Source of the DNA: Microplitis mediator
Taxonomy: Eukaryota; Arthropoda; Insecta; Hymenoptera; Braconidae
Length of the DNA: 64,000 bases
Direction of reading: 5' to 3'
Assembly: GCF_029852145.1 (NCBI RefSeq)
Contig: NC_079979.1
Span: 1,582,501-1,646,500 of the forward strand
A program made the translations under genes and the position numbers. Positions 24,938 to 37,330 of the stretch are shown in pieces. The notes beneath the pieces were generated by a model. It saw only the letters and a list, made by a program, of their open reading frames with translations, made no database searches and had not been told where the DNA came from. Each line of letters begins with the position of its first letter. Within the stretch, counting starts at the first letter, position 1.

Positions 24938-25467
24938 TACTTATAATGAAAAATGAATATTTTTATCGAAAAGCTGAGAATTTTTATACAAAAAAATTGT
25001 AATGCTTGTATTCTTATAAAAAGTGTTTTTACTATAGAAAAAAATTAATGAAAAAGTTAAAAAAAAAATCGTCAAAATTCAAAAAATCATTACTACGAAA
25101 GTACTTAATACGTATTAAGAGCTCAACTATTTAGGGAATCTTTATTCTGATGTAGACAATCACTCCACGAAATTTGAACAACATCCGCGGGGGTCACCTT
25201 CAAAAAAAAATTTTATTTGGTGGAATGACCCTTATATAAAAATATCTATTTATTACTATACTAATAAATAGATATATTATTTATATAAATTACTTGTATT
25301 TTATGTAAATTATTTGTATTTTATGTGTTTAAAATTTGATTTTTTTCTCGAAGTTAAACTTGAGAAAAATCATCAACATCAATAATTGGTGTTAATTCTT
25401 ATAAAAGTAATTTAATGGAGAATTTCAATTAATAATCGTTTTTATTTTTAGGACAATAAATAAAATA

Positions 25468-28400
25468 ATGGGAGAAAAAGTTCTTGTAATCGGTGGTGGA
25501 GGACGAGAACATGCGATTTGTTGGAAACTTGCCCAATCACCTCAAGTAATTATTATTTATTTATTTACTTATTTATTTATTAGTGTAGATCAAAGAGACC
25601 AATAGCAGAACATCTAAAAGAATTTAAAAATTTCAGTAAAGAATTTTGTTATAAAATAGTGACATTTAATTTCTAAAATTTTAGTAGGCGTAAAAGTATA
25701 TAAGGAGTTTGAAATAAAAATTAATAAAAAGTAGGGTAGAGCTTTCATTTTTGACCACATTAGGGCCAGCTTTGGACACTTGAAAAATTTTAATAAAATA
25801 ATTTGTAAAAGACACAATGGTATAATTAATTTTTGAAATGTGTAAAAAGATGCTTTATCACACTGCCGCAATGAAAATTTTATTTTATATTTTTTCATTA
25901 ATTAAAATAAAGTATTAAATGCCCAAAAATGGAGCAGTGGCCACAAATGGTAATTCTGCCCTATACAAAAATTATCAATAATGATAAAAAAAAATTAAGT
26001 TTATGAGAAGTCGTGAAAACTCAGTGCCAGCGTGAAAAAAATTCATTCTACAAAGATCCCAAAAAAGTTCGACATGTGGCACTTCCAAACTAGAGAAAGA
26101 TTAGAACTTCAAGTGGAACTTTTATTGAACTTTTTTAATTTTGATAATAAAAAAAATTAATTATTTAGGACTTTATATGAACAAATTTTGACTGAAAAAA
26201 AGAACGTTTTCAAAACCTATTTTTGAATACCTATTTTTAACTACACTCTTTACAATGTTCGAATGATGTTGAATGATTTCCACAATAATTAATAAAACGC
26301 GTAGAGTATAATTATCAGCAATGTGATACAATCTGTTAAATTTGCATGTAATTATAAATATCAAAACAGTACTCCGCGATTACAATGGTACGATAAGGGA
26401 AAAAAAGAAAACGGGACCAGTGTTCCAAGCTGGTAGTGCGTGTCTCCCGAAGGCTGAGGAAAATCTGCCTCATGCCCCTTGACTCTCGAGGGTGTTAGCC
26501 TTTTCTAACACTTAGAGTTGTTCTTAGGATCCCGTGACGTCATGAGCCCCTTGAATACTGGGGAAGGGATTTTATGACCCGAAGAGTACGGTGGTTGACA
26601 GAATTTTTTCTGAGAGTGTAAAAGTACTCCCACAGAAACAAATGAAAATTATTTCTTTTCATTAAATACGCGCTGTAGGGTCGTAAGAGATTTAGCTTAA
26701 ACTAACTCATTCTTTTAATATTGTTTAACACTGAGGTCTAACCACCTCTCCTCTTTTTCTATACCGAAGATGTCTAAGTTCAAAATATATATACATTAGA
26801 CTGGGCCAAAAAAATCTACTATTTTTTTTTTTTTAACGATACTGTGTAAATATTATTTGGGATGACAAAAAAAAATTATTGTGAAAATTTGAGCCCTTAA
26901 TTTTGATATTAAGAGGTGTATCATCGCAATTTTCGATTTTTTTTAAATGAGCGGGTTTTTGTCTCATAACTCTCAATCCATCGAGATAAACGAAATCGAC
27001 TCAGATACACTTTTTAAAGGAAATTTGATGCTCTACAAAAAAGGTCTGATTAAAATTTTTCGTCAGATGAACCGTTTCCTTATAATCATGCTTTGAACGT
27101 TGGTATGATTTTAAAATTTGATTGTTCAACTTTGGAATTTTTTAATTCATGTTAAAATAAGTTTCCGGAAAAAGACAATAAATATTCTTGAAGGAAATTG
27201 AATGCTCTACAAAAAAAGTCTCTTAACAATTTTCGCTAAATTCACTCCTTCAAAAGTTATTTAAGATTATTGAAGTCGTTTTACATAACTTCAACCTTGA
27301 ATAACTTTTGAAGGAGTGAATTTAGCGAAAATTGTTAAGAGACTTTTTTTGTAGAGCATTCAATTTCCTTTAAGAATATTCATTGTCTTTTTCCGGAAAC
27401 TTATTTTAACATGAATTACAAAATTCCAAAGTTGAACAATCAAATTTTAAAATCATACCAACGTTCAAAGCATGATTATAAGGAAACGGTTCATCTGACG
27501 AAAAATTTCAATCAGACCTTTTTTGTAGAACATCAAATTTCCTTCAAAAAGTGTATCTGAGTCGATTTCGTTTATCTCGATGGATTGAGAGTTATGAGAC
27601 AAAAACCCGCTCATTTAAAAAAATCGAAAATTGCGATGATACACCTCTTAATATCAAAATTAAGGGCTCAAATTTTCACAATAATTTTTTTTTGTCATCC
27701 CAAATAATATTTACACAGTATCGTTAAAAAAAAAAAATAGTCGATTTTTTTGGCCCAGTCTAATATATATATATATATAAGTGCAAATGAAGAAAAACAT
27801 ATTGCCTTGCATTTACTTGGAACATGGGCCTCAATCTCTCGTCGACCCAAGTACCTAAGGTCATAAAATTTGATCCATGCTAGTTTTCTTTTCCTTAAGT
27901 AAACATTTACACATTTTGAACTCTTCTTAATATACATTACGTATTAAAAGCAACACTGTTCGAAATAATATTTCGAACAGAATATTTAGTCAAAAGAAAT
28001 ATTAAAGTAAAATATATAAAGGAATAAAGATTGATTTTTGTACAGGGAATCCAACAGAAACCGATAGCTCGATAAGAATCAAAAAACGATTATAAAAAGT
28101 TCCAAATTAGAGGTTTTTGAACCTATTAGAAACCAGGGTAAAAAGTAGTAAAAATACGTTTTTAAAAATATGTTTTAAAAACGTTACTGTTTCACTCAAA
28201 GTTTGCTCACATAAAATTCTAGATAAACTTTCTTTTTACTATCGAAATTACAACAGTTCAAAAAAAAATTCACTCGACGTTTTAATCTGTGTCAAGTTTA
28301 GAAGTTTCACAAGTCGAACTTTTTTGGATTTTTTTTTCACCCGGGTAGTGGGACAATTTAACCAACGGTTTATAATTTGGAATAAGTAATTTTTATATAG

Positions 28401-31400
28401 ATTTGATGCATACGATTTGTTAAAAAAAAAAAAACACTATAATTATACTTGTTATTGGTTTTTTTCATTTATAGAGAGTGTACTGCTATTGGTCTAATTA
28501 CTGTGTTTGAAAATTTTTATTTTTAAAGATAAAATATAGTATAATTTTTTGAAATGTTGTTGTTTACGATCGTCGTATTTGACCCGGGTCGAAAAATTTG
28601 ATCTGATTTTAGTCTAATTGGACTATTTGATCTGTTTTTGATCTTTTACAAAAATTTCAAGCTGTTTTCGACCTGTTATTTTAGAAAACAATTGCGTTAC
28701 GAGCAAACCAAACTAGATTAATTCTTGGACTTTAAAAAATTTTAGTTATGAAAATTTACAAGGACAAAACTAGATTATATCATGGACTTATGAAATATTT
28801 ATTCATAGGCAATATTTATAAAAAAAATAATAAGTTACAGAATTGATTATGTTTTATTTACTATTTATTCAGTATCTTTTGTTTAAAAATGTCGGCAGTA
28901 AATGAAAATTTGACAGCTTAATTTTTAGTTGTCTTGACTGAATATTTATAGCCTTGAATAAAAGTGATAAAATAACCCACATGAAAAAAACTTATACTCT
29001 GAAATTATATCAGATAATATAATATTTATTATATTATAGTATAATTTATAATATAAATAATTATATATTTAAAAATAACTACTTTTTTGCCGTTTTCAAT
29101 ATAAAATTTTATATTTTAAAAGTATATCAATATAATATATAATTTTATATTTTGGCATATATTATCATTATAAAAACTCCATATAATATTAGATTATATA
29201 AAAAAAATATATGTCATTATATAGTATCAATTTATAGGTTTATATATATTATGATTTTATAATTCAAATTATATTATTAACAGTATAATATAATATATAA
29301 TGCTCGTATGTAAGCTTGTATATATTAAAAGATATACATGACACTTTTGTGCATCGAAAAATTTTCAGTTCCATGAATGCTCTTTCGGTATCCTCTAAAA
29401 CTTATTTTATTTTGAGTAATTATTTTTTTATATTAAAAATTAATCATATAAATGAAAATTTATAGTCATAACGACTCTCTCTACAAACTTCCTTTCAAGT
29501 TCAATCTACATACTTAATTTACTCGAATAAAATATATTCTCATTGATACTCACAATCATCGTCAAACTGAAAGTCTTTATTTTTCATATTTTATTTTATA
29601 TTTTTAGATATATAATGTATTATATAATACAATATACAATTCAATATGTTGAGATTCTCCAACGTCAATTATATAAAAAAATATATTTAACAATATAATA
29701 TTTAATATATAAAAAAATATATTCTATTATATATCATTCCAATATATGTAAATTTATAATGAATTTTATAAGTTAAAAATTATATTTTATAATTATATTA
29801 CATATTATGAAAATATGTATATATTTTTTTATAATTTAAATTATAAATCAAAGTATAACTTTGAATTTATATAAATATTATATTTTATTATACATACATT
29901 TTACCCGTTTTATAAAATTATATATTCACGGTATATTTTTTTATATATAATCAAAATATATGTTATTTTCATGCGGGAGCTCTTAAAATGTCAAGAAATT
30001 TTTTTTATTTACTAGATAATTACAAAATGGCATTACAAAACATCAAAATTCTTGTGCCACGGAGAAAAATGTTGGCTCGAAACCTACCAATTTTTACAAT
30101 GCTGTCGACCAAACTTGAAACAGGAAGTGAAGCATCCAAAAAATTATTGTGCTCTTATAAAAAATTATTATGCTGCATCAAAATTATTATAAGGTATGAA
30201 AGTAATTGAAATTAAAGCTTATCAATAAATTTCTCGCGCTTATTAAGTTTTGTGGCGCAGCATAATAATTTTTCCTAAGAGCACAATAATTTTTTGGATG
30301 CTTCACTTCCTGTTTCAAGTTTGGTTGACAGCTTTGTAAAAATTGGTAGGTTTCGAGCCAACATTTTTCTTCGTGTGGGATCTTATCATATAAGCGCAAT
30401 AGCATGTTTCAAATACCAAGAAAATCAAAATAAATTTATAAATCTAGATTATAATTATTATTATTATTATTATTTATATTTATAAAAAGTCCTGTTTTTG
30501 TCCTTAAAAACAATTGAACACAGACCATTAATTATAACAAAAAAGTCTGGTTTTAGTCTAAACGCGATTTAAGACAGAATAAATATCATACTCAAATAAG
30601 TCTGATATTAGTCTGGATAATGACTAGTACGGACAAAAACAGATTACATTCCTATATAAAATAAATATGATTTATAAGCTTGAATTAAAGAAAAATATTA
30701 GAGTTTATCATTTATTTCAAAACAGATCTAATTTTTTGACCCGAGTGAGTAGTACAAAAATACAAATACAAATAACTGCAGCAAATCAAAATTTTCAAAT
30801 CAAATAAATTTTTTTCATTTACTAGACACTCTATCGTAGTAATAAATATTAATAATTAAAAATTGAATAAATAATAAAATAGTAAATTTTTAATTTAGGT
30901 TGAAGAAATTTACGTGTCACCTGGCAATTGTGGTATGGAAAAAATAAAAAAAGTAAATTTAATAAATATCAATATTAAAAATAACGAAGAAGTAACTGCG
31001 TGGTGTAAAAAAGAATCCATAACACTAGTAGCAGTCGGTCCAGAAGAATATTTAGCAAATGGCCTAGCCAATGAGCTAAAGACTGCAGGGATAATGTGTT
31101 TTGGACCAGAAAAATCACCGGCTTTACTAGAATCTGACAAAGACTGGGCCAAGTCATTTATGGATCGTCATAAAATTCCAACTGCACAATGGTGTTCGTT
31201 TACTTCTGCCACAAAAGCCAAAGCGTTTGTTAAAACTGCACCGTTTCGTGCTTTAGTAATAAAAGCAACCGGTTTAGCGGCTGGTAAAGGCGTTGTGGTG
31301 GCTGCTAATGAAGAAGAGGCTTGTAAAGCAATTGATGAGATGTTGGTTGAGAAAAAATTCGGCTCCGCTGGTGATACGATTGTCGTTGAAGAGCTTCTTG

Positions 31401-34400
31401 AAGGAGAAGAAGTATCGATGCTGGCATTCACTGATGGAAAAACTGTTAAAATGATGCCAGCGATGCAAGATCACAAGAGAATATTTGACGGTGATCTTGG
31501 TCCCAATACCGGTGGAATGGGTGCTTACGGCCCTTATCATTTGATTGATTCAAATGACCATGAAATCGTCAGGACCCAAGTTCTTGATGCAGCGATCCAA
31601 GGTTTTCAGCACGACAAACTTCCATATGTTGGTGTTTTGTACGCAGGACTGATGCTGACAAAGGATGGACCCAAGGTTTTAGAATTTAATTGCTGATTTG
31701 GTGATCCAGAGACTCAAATAATTATGCCTCTACTAGACTCGGATCTTTTTATGATAATGAAAGCTTGTTGTCAAGGCAAATTGTCAGATATCAACATCAA
31801 CTGGCACTCAAATAAATTTGCCGTTGGAGTAGTTCTGGCGTCACGTGGTTATCCAGCTTCATCTTCAAAAGGCCAAGTGATAACTGGCATAAATGCGATT
31901 GAATCACGTCCAGATCATTACGTATTTCACAGCGGAACTGCTTTATGTAACGGAGAAATAGTCACTAATGGTGGAAGAGTTTTGATAACCACTTGTTTGT
32001 CTAACTCTTTAGAATCTGCGGCCACTAAAGCGACAATCGCAGCCCGCGACATAACATTCGATGGCAAGCAATACCGACATGATATCGCACATAAAGGAAT
32101 CGCTTCCTCAATTTTAAAATCCGGAACTGTATCCTACAAGAGTAGTGGAGTTGATATTGAAGCTGGAGATTCATTGGTAGGAAAAATAAAAGCTCTAGTC
32201 TCAGGAACAAAACGTTCAGGAGTGATGGGATCAATTGGTGGATTTGGTGGTCTTTTTGATACTCGCGCTGCGGGTTTTGTAGATCCGATTTTAGTGAGCG
32301 GTACCGATGGTGTTGGAACAAAATTGAAAATAGCCATCGAGTCGGGTAAGCATGGATCAGTAGGAATTGATTTAGTAGCGATGTGTGTAAATGATGTGTT
32401 AGCACACGGTGCAGAGCCACTTTTCTTCTTGGATTACTTTGCATGCGGTAATCTTGATGTTAATGTCGCTGCTGAAGTTGTCAGTGGAATTGTTGAAGGC
32501 TGCAGACGTGCTGGTTGCTCATTAATTGGAGGTGAAACTGCTGAAATGCCTGATATGTATGCTGTTGGTGATTATGATCTTGCTGGATTCGCTGTCGGTG
32601 CTGTCGAACGAACTGATTTATTACCTAGAACTAATGATATTATTGTTGGTGATGTTGTTATTGGATTACCCTCATCGGGTGTCCACAGCAATGGGTTCAG
32701 TTTAGTAAGAAAAATAATAGAATTAAACGGAATTAATTTACATGACACTGCCCCATTTTCAAAACGTACTATCGCTGATGAATTATTGGTACCAACTAAA
32801 ATATATACGCGTAGTGTTGTTACGGCACTTAAAAGTAAAACTATCAAGGCATTTGCTCATATTACAGGCGGTGGATTGATCGAAAATGTACCAAGAATTC
32901 TGCCAAATGATTTGGGAGTTATTTTAAATGCTGAGCAGTGGAAAATACCGAAAATTTTTGGATGGCTCGCTACGGCTGGTGGCGTTAATGAACTGGAAAT
33001 GCTGAGGACATTTAATTGTGGTATTGGAGCTGTAATTATTTGCTCAAAAGATAATCAAGATCAAGTACTCAAGGCGTTGGAACAAGAGGAACCAGTCGTT
33101 ATTGGATCGGTTGTTGAAAAAATAGACAAATCAACTGTTATTAATAATTTTTCACGGGCTATTGGAATTGAAATGCGTCAGCATGTGCCTAAATTGATAG
33201 AGAGATTAATGAACCCGCGTAAAAAAGTGGGAGTACTTATTTCTGGTAGCGGAACAAATCTTCAGGCACTTATTGATGCAACAAGAGATCCTGCGCAGCA
33301 AATGGCCGCTGAAATAGTCATAGTAATATCGAATAAAGCTGACGTTGAAGGTCTGAGACGTGCTGAGCGTGCTGGTATTGCGACGCGAGTTATAAAGCAC
33401 TCAGATTACAAGACACGTCAAGAGTTTGATGAAGCTATGGACGTGGAATTGATAGCGGCGGAAGTAGAAATCGTTTGTCTTGCGGGATTTATGAGGATTC
33501 TGACGGAAAAATTTGTTAGAAAATGGAAGGGAGCTTTGTTAAACGTACATCCATCACTGCTACCAGCTTTTAAAGGAGCTAATCCACATAAAGATGTATT
33601 AGAAATGGGTGCTAGGGTTACTGGATGCACTGTTCACTTTGTTGATGTGAGTATTTTTTTAAATTATTGTTTTTATTAAGGAAATTGTTATCATACCTAT
33701 AGCGCGTGCTATTGCCCACTCTCTCTCTGTCTTTTGCTATTGCTTGCTCTTTCCCTTCATATTGTTTACTCGCTTTTACTCATTTCGAAATTACCTTTGA
33801 ATACTTATAACTTTATTACTAATCGGTGACAAAATTATTTTTAAATCACCGCTAAGAAAATTGGAAATTTTGATAAAAACGGGAGCTATTCATTTCGGTC
33901 CGATTTTCGAAAACCGAGTTTTCAACAAATCTCGAAGTTTTGAGATCCTAGGAAGTGATTCTGTTTATTTATAAGAGGATATTTAAGTGTATGTATGTAA
34001 ATACGTACGTACGTAAATATTCTATAACTTTCGAACGGATGAAGTGATTTAGATCTTTAAAGTAGCTTCCGAAGCGGCTTATTAATTTCAAAATGGTGTT
34101 AAAAATTGAGCTTGATCGGTACTGTACGTTTTGAGTTATTCCAAAAATAAAATATATTGAAAAATGTTTGATTATCCCAGGAAAAAAAATTTAGATCTAT
34201 TCAGATCAAATTAGATCTGATGTTTCAGATCTGAACAGATCTGCATTTTGGCCAGATCTGTTTAGATCAAATTAGATCTACTCTGATCAGAATAGATCTG
34301 CGTGGATCTAAACAGATCAAGGTAAATAAAAAACACTCTCAGATCTGCTCAGATCAAATTTGATCTAATTCGCTAGATCTAAATAGATCTGTTTTTTTAT

Positions 34401-35851
34401 CTTTATCCTAATAAAAATTGATATGTCTGATTAAAAATATATTAAATATATCACAATAATATAAAATATATAGGATTGAAGCCATTAAAATTAAAAGTAA
34501 ACGTTTCATGTTCCATACCCTAACGGACCCAAATTACGGTAAACCCACCGTAAATTACGGTAATCCACCGTAAAATGCCGATTTACCGTAATTTACGGTG
34601 GATTTACCGTAAAATACGGAAATACGGTAATCCACCGTAAATTACGGTAATTCGGTAATCCACCCGAATTTTTAACGGTAGATTTATCGTATTCGACGGT
34701 AAATTTACGGTATACCCGCCGTAATTTACGGTAATCCACCGTAAATTACGGTGGATTTACCGTAATTTACGGTGGGTTTACCGTAATTTACGGTAAATCT
34801 ACTCGAATTTTATGGTATTCTACGGTAGATTTACGGTAAAATTACCGTAAATTTACGGTAAATCAGGTCTGCTAGGGTATGAGATCAGCTATATCTTCTC
34901 CTTTGAATAATACAATTGATATTTAACTTAATAAAGATTCATATTTAAGATCACTCTTCTCCAAACAATACAAATTAACATATAATTAAGAAGATACCAA
35001 TTTAAATAACGATAGACTTTTTAGAATTATCAAAATTTAGGTGAATGTGTCAAAATTCAGCCAGTTAATCTTACAATTCTAGTATAATGTGAAAAAGTAT
35101 TTCTTTATAATCTGTACAGTTCTAATCTAATCAGAGCAGATCTGAACTTTTTTTCCCGAGAAAAAGTTATTTCAGCTCAGATCTGGTTTGATCCGTACTG
35201 ATCCAATTAGATCTCTTTATATTTACTTCACATAAATTGATCGTTTAATCAATGTTGATCTATTTTGATCTGACTAGATCTAGGTTGATCTAACTTGATT
35301 AGATTTGATCAGGGTAGATCTGGACTATTTTTCCTCAAAGAAAAATGTCATATCTGATCAGATCTAGTTTGATCTAAACAGATCAAATCAGATCTACTCT
35401 GGTCTGGGTTCAGTATAAATTATGATCAAATTTGATCAGAACAGATCTAAATTTTTTTTCCCGGGTATCAATATCTCGCTTTACGATCGGTCAAAAGTTA
35501 TGATTTTTTGAAAATTACATCCCGGACATCTTTCTCAATACTATATTCCAATTTCATGAAATTTTACCAATGAAGGCTAACAGCACGACAACTACCTTAA
35601 TAATTATTTTTTATTTTCGAAGGGAAAAATTATTTCATTTTTTTAAATTAAATTTGTTTTTTTAGGTTGAAATTGACTCCGGAGCTATTATTGAACAAGA
35701 AGCAGTACCAGTTTTACCGAATGATACTATTGAAAGTCTACAAGAAAGGGTCAAAATTTCCGAGCATAAAATATTCCCGAAGGCGTTGCAATATCTTGCA
35801 ACTGGGCGTATTAAATTAAATGATAATAATAAAATTCATTGGAATTATTAA
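25468..35851 (+). CDS. Gart: Trifunctional purine biosynthetic protein adenosine-3 (GARS-AIRS-GART), three exons, with in-frame TGA
   Basis: Catalyses three cytosolic steps of de novo IMP synthesis: PRA to GAR, FGAM to AIR, and formyl transfer to GAR. Coding exons 25468-25545, 30899-33646 and 35666-35851, all joined in phase 0 (CAA|GTAATT, TTTAG|GTTGAA, GAT|GTGAGT, TTTAG|GTTGAA), total about 1003 codons, close to the usual ~1010. Exon 1 gives the GARS nucleotide-binding start VLVIGGGGREHA. The GARS ATP-grasp motif GLAAGKGVVVA is near residue 151. AIRS runs about 436-795, with GTDGVGTK and GGETAEMPD. The transformylase is 797-1003, with SGSGTNLQAL, NVHPSLLPAFKG (catalytic Asn/His, near 907) and IDSGAI (Asp) in exon 3. 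There is a single AIRS copy, unlike the duplicated one of Drosophila. Oddity: codon 292 is TGA (31694-31696) where the family has Arg in EFNCRFGDPE; everything else is intact. The 5.4-kb first intron is almost all transposon. Confidence 0.93.
26031..28345. mobile_element. TIR element in Gart intron 1, interrupted by a fold-back element
   Basis: Left end CGTGAAAAAAATTCATTCTA and right complement GGGTGAAAAAAAAATCCAAAAAAG share the AAAAAAGTTCGAC words of the 2290-2730 element. Inside are an unassigned GC-richer segment (26390-26620) and the palindrome at 26796-27763. Confidence 0.45.
26796..27763. mobile_element. Fold-back element, arms of about 475 bp
   Basis: Begins TTAGACTGGGCCAAAAAAAT and ends with its complement. 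The two arms are nearly perfect inverted copies with a loop of some 20 bases around 27280. An RNA across it would form a ~470-bp hairpin. A diverged relative occurs at about 50880-51300 (TTTTTTGTAGAGCATTCGAT, AGGAACCTCTTAAT). Confidence 0.8.
28976..29977 (-). mobile_element. MITE family 'CCCGCATG', copy C (1002 bp)
   Basis: Inverted relative to copies A and B. One terminus is altered (CCCACATG) and the other intact (TTTTCATGCGGG). The flanks (AA before, AG after) show no clear duplication. Confidence 0.8.
30057..30382. repeat. Fold-back repeat, arms of about 130 bp
   Basis: GAAAAATGTTGGCTCGAAAC...AATTATTGTGCTC is repeated inverted from about 30249 to 30382. The short frames on both strands derive from this symmetry. 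Confidence 0.65.
31694..31696 (+). other. In-frame TGA in Gart at a conserved Arg position
   Basis: TGC TGA TTT between EFNC and FGDPETQ. A single C-to-T change of CGA would account for it. The next base is T, which is not the C-rich context that favours readthrough. Confidence 0.9.
33790..34140. repeat. Dispersed repeat in Gart intron 2
   Basis: GGTCCGATTTTCGAAAACCG, TAACTTTCGAACGGATGAAG and a GTATGTA/ACGTACGT stretch. The same kind of sequence appears in inverse order at about 50100-50750. Seen commonly around insect transposons; type not determined. Confidence 0.35.
34176..35465. mobile_element. TIR element (CCCRGG ends) built of AGATCT words, in Gart intron 2
   Basis: Left CCCAGGAAAAAAAATTTAGA and right complement CCCGGGAAAAAAAATTTAGA. 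Dozens of AGATCT/TGATCT words fill both halves. A complete second element (34518-34877) is inserted near the middle. Confidence 0.65.
34518..34877. mobile_element. Nested MITE built of ACGGTAAA words
   Basis: Ends CCCTAACGGACC and GGTCTGCTAGGG with TA on both sides (34516-34517, 34878-34879). The 360-base interior is almost wholly TTACGGTAAATT/CCACCGTAAA repeats. Confidence 0.75.
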
Positions 35852-36570
35852 TAAAAAAGTTTGAAAAATCCAGAAGTCCACGACTCATAACTGTAATTTA
35901 ATTTTAAAGTTGTGTCGGGGTAAATTATGCGCGCTGTCAATAGTCAGCTACAAAACTACCCCAGGGGTAGAGCGCGACTTGTCATCCAGAGGGGAAATTG
36001 GAGGGGCTCGATCCCCAGCCCCACTTTAGTAATTACGTAAGGAGACAATGGCGCCCAAAACTTCTGAGTTCATACAAGGTGAAATTTTATAAGATGAAGA
36101 CGGAAGCAGATCCAGACACAGACCCGAAACAACCGGGCCAGAGTTCAGACGCTGGAATGCTAAAGGTGAAGAAGAAACAACGAAATAATTTGGAAAAAAA
36201 CGAGAAGGAGTTCAAACGAGATAAAAAAGCAAGAGGAAGTATAACAGGGCTAAGCTGTTACTCTGGTCGTCCTTACAAAGGGCGCCACTGGAAGTAATAA
36301 CGGCCTCCCAGAGCCGGATCTTAGATCGTCAGGGTGGGTGTAATTTTTGTTTAATTGTAAGAGAAGGAAGAGGAAGGATAATTTATAAATAAATTGTTAT
36401 AATTTTAATTTTACACTTTAAACCTTTTAATTAATTTAACCTTGTAAATCTTATACCTTAAAACCTTATATCTTACTTATAAACCTTATAAACCTTTTAT
36501 AACCCTTATAACTTTTTACTTATAAACCTTAGAACCTAGTAACCTTATATATATATATATATATATATAA
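35852..36570. other. Gart 3' flank with a possible retroelement scrap
   Basis: No gene supported. ATGGCGCCCAAAAC at about 36048 resembles a retroelement primer-binding site and is followed by a 60-codon Lys/Glu-rich frame (36091-36297). No LTR pair was found. AACCTTATAAACC-like low complexity follows from 36410. Confidence 0.3.
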
Positions 36571-36718
36571 CCTGATTAAAAGAAACGATTCGAAACGATT
36601 TGCAATGTTAAATGCTTATAAGAAGGGCGATTCAAAAGTATTCAAAGTATTCAAAAGCATTAAAAAGTATTTAAAATTTTTTTTTTCTAATCGTTTCAAT
36701 CGTTTCTTTTAATAAGGG
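36571..36718. mobile_element. Small MITE, CCTGATTAAAAGAAACGATT termini
   Basis: Left CCTGATTAAAAGAAACGATT, right complement CCCTTATTAAAAGAAACGAT, embedded in a TATATA tract on both sides. Same terminal words as the 12928-17638 element. Confidence 0.6.
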
Positions 36719-36925
36719 TATATATATATATATATATTGAATAATATGACAATTTTTTAATATCAATGTCATTAAATTTTTATTCTGTCAACTATCAATC
36801 AAACTTAAATCCCCAATACTTGAAAAATGTTCAAAGGTTTCGGCAGCAATTTAAAAGTATAAAGTATCAATTTGATTATTTGAGTTAACTACTGCCATAA
36901 ACGTTTTTTAATCGTAAGTGTATAA

Positions 36926-37045
36926 CAGACTAGAGGATGAGACTACAAACCATCGATAACCAAAGTTAAGCAGCATCGGCGTTGGACATTAATTGGATGG
37001 GTGACCTCGTAGTAAAATAATTGTCGATGGTTAATGATTTTTTTT
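36926..37045 (+). repeat. 5S rRNA-derived SINE head
   Basis: Contains CAAAGTTAAGCAGCATCGGC and ATTGGATGGGTGACC, the internal control region words of 5S rRNA, but its ends and middle diverge, so it is not a functional 5S gene. It is followed by a poly-T stretch and a TTCATGCATGATTATATATA body to about 37330. A relative with the same order lies inverted at 59560-59790. Confidence 0.65.
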
Positions 37046-37330
37046 TTTTTTTTTTTATTTAATTTTAACCGACATTGATATTGATGAAGACAATAAATTC
37101 TAATTAAACTACCTAATTAATAATTTATAGATATTCTAAATGAGATTCTAAAAATGACTATATTCGTTCATGCATGATTATATATAATCATATATGATTA
37201 TATATAATCATATATGATCATGTATAAACAGATCAAGTTATGTATGATCAGACCTGGCCAATTTTTGGATCTGATCATATATAGACAATTATGCATGATC
37301 ATATATGATTAGACAAAATCTTTGTTCATT

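Larger units (their letters stand above)
28583..30744. mobile_element. TIR element (CCCGGGTC ends) in Gart intron 1 with nested insertions
   Basis: Left CGGGTCGAAAAATTTGATCT and right complement CGGGTCAAAAAATTAGATCT. Native interior: TTAGTCT/TGATCTG words. Nested in it are MITE copy C (28976-29977) and a fold-back (30057-30382). Confidence 0.5.

Noticed and set aside
18842..25233. One giant element bounded by GGGGCATTCCACGCCAAATC and GGTGGAATGACCC
   Set aside because: The two ends match only over a short word and the inner sequence contains independent repeats; more likely separate fragments.
31694..31696. Selenocysteine at the Gart TGA
   Set aside because: The family has Arg here, not Cys or Sec, and no SECIS-like structure was identified in the 3' region.
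36047..36060. Retroelement primer-binding site TGGCGCCCAAAAC
   Set aside because: No LTR upstream and no gag/pol downstream; a chance match is possible, so it is mentioned only as a scrap.
36926..37045. Functional 5S rRNA gene
   Set aside because: The internal promoter words are present but the ends do not pair and the middle diverges; a SINE head fits better.
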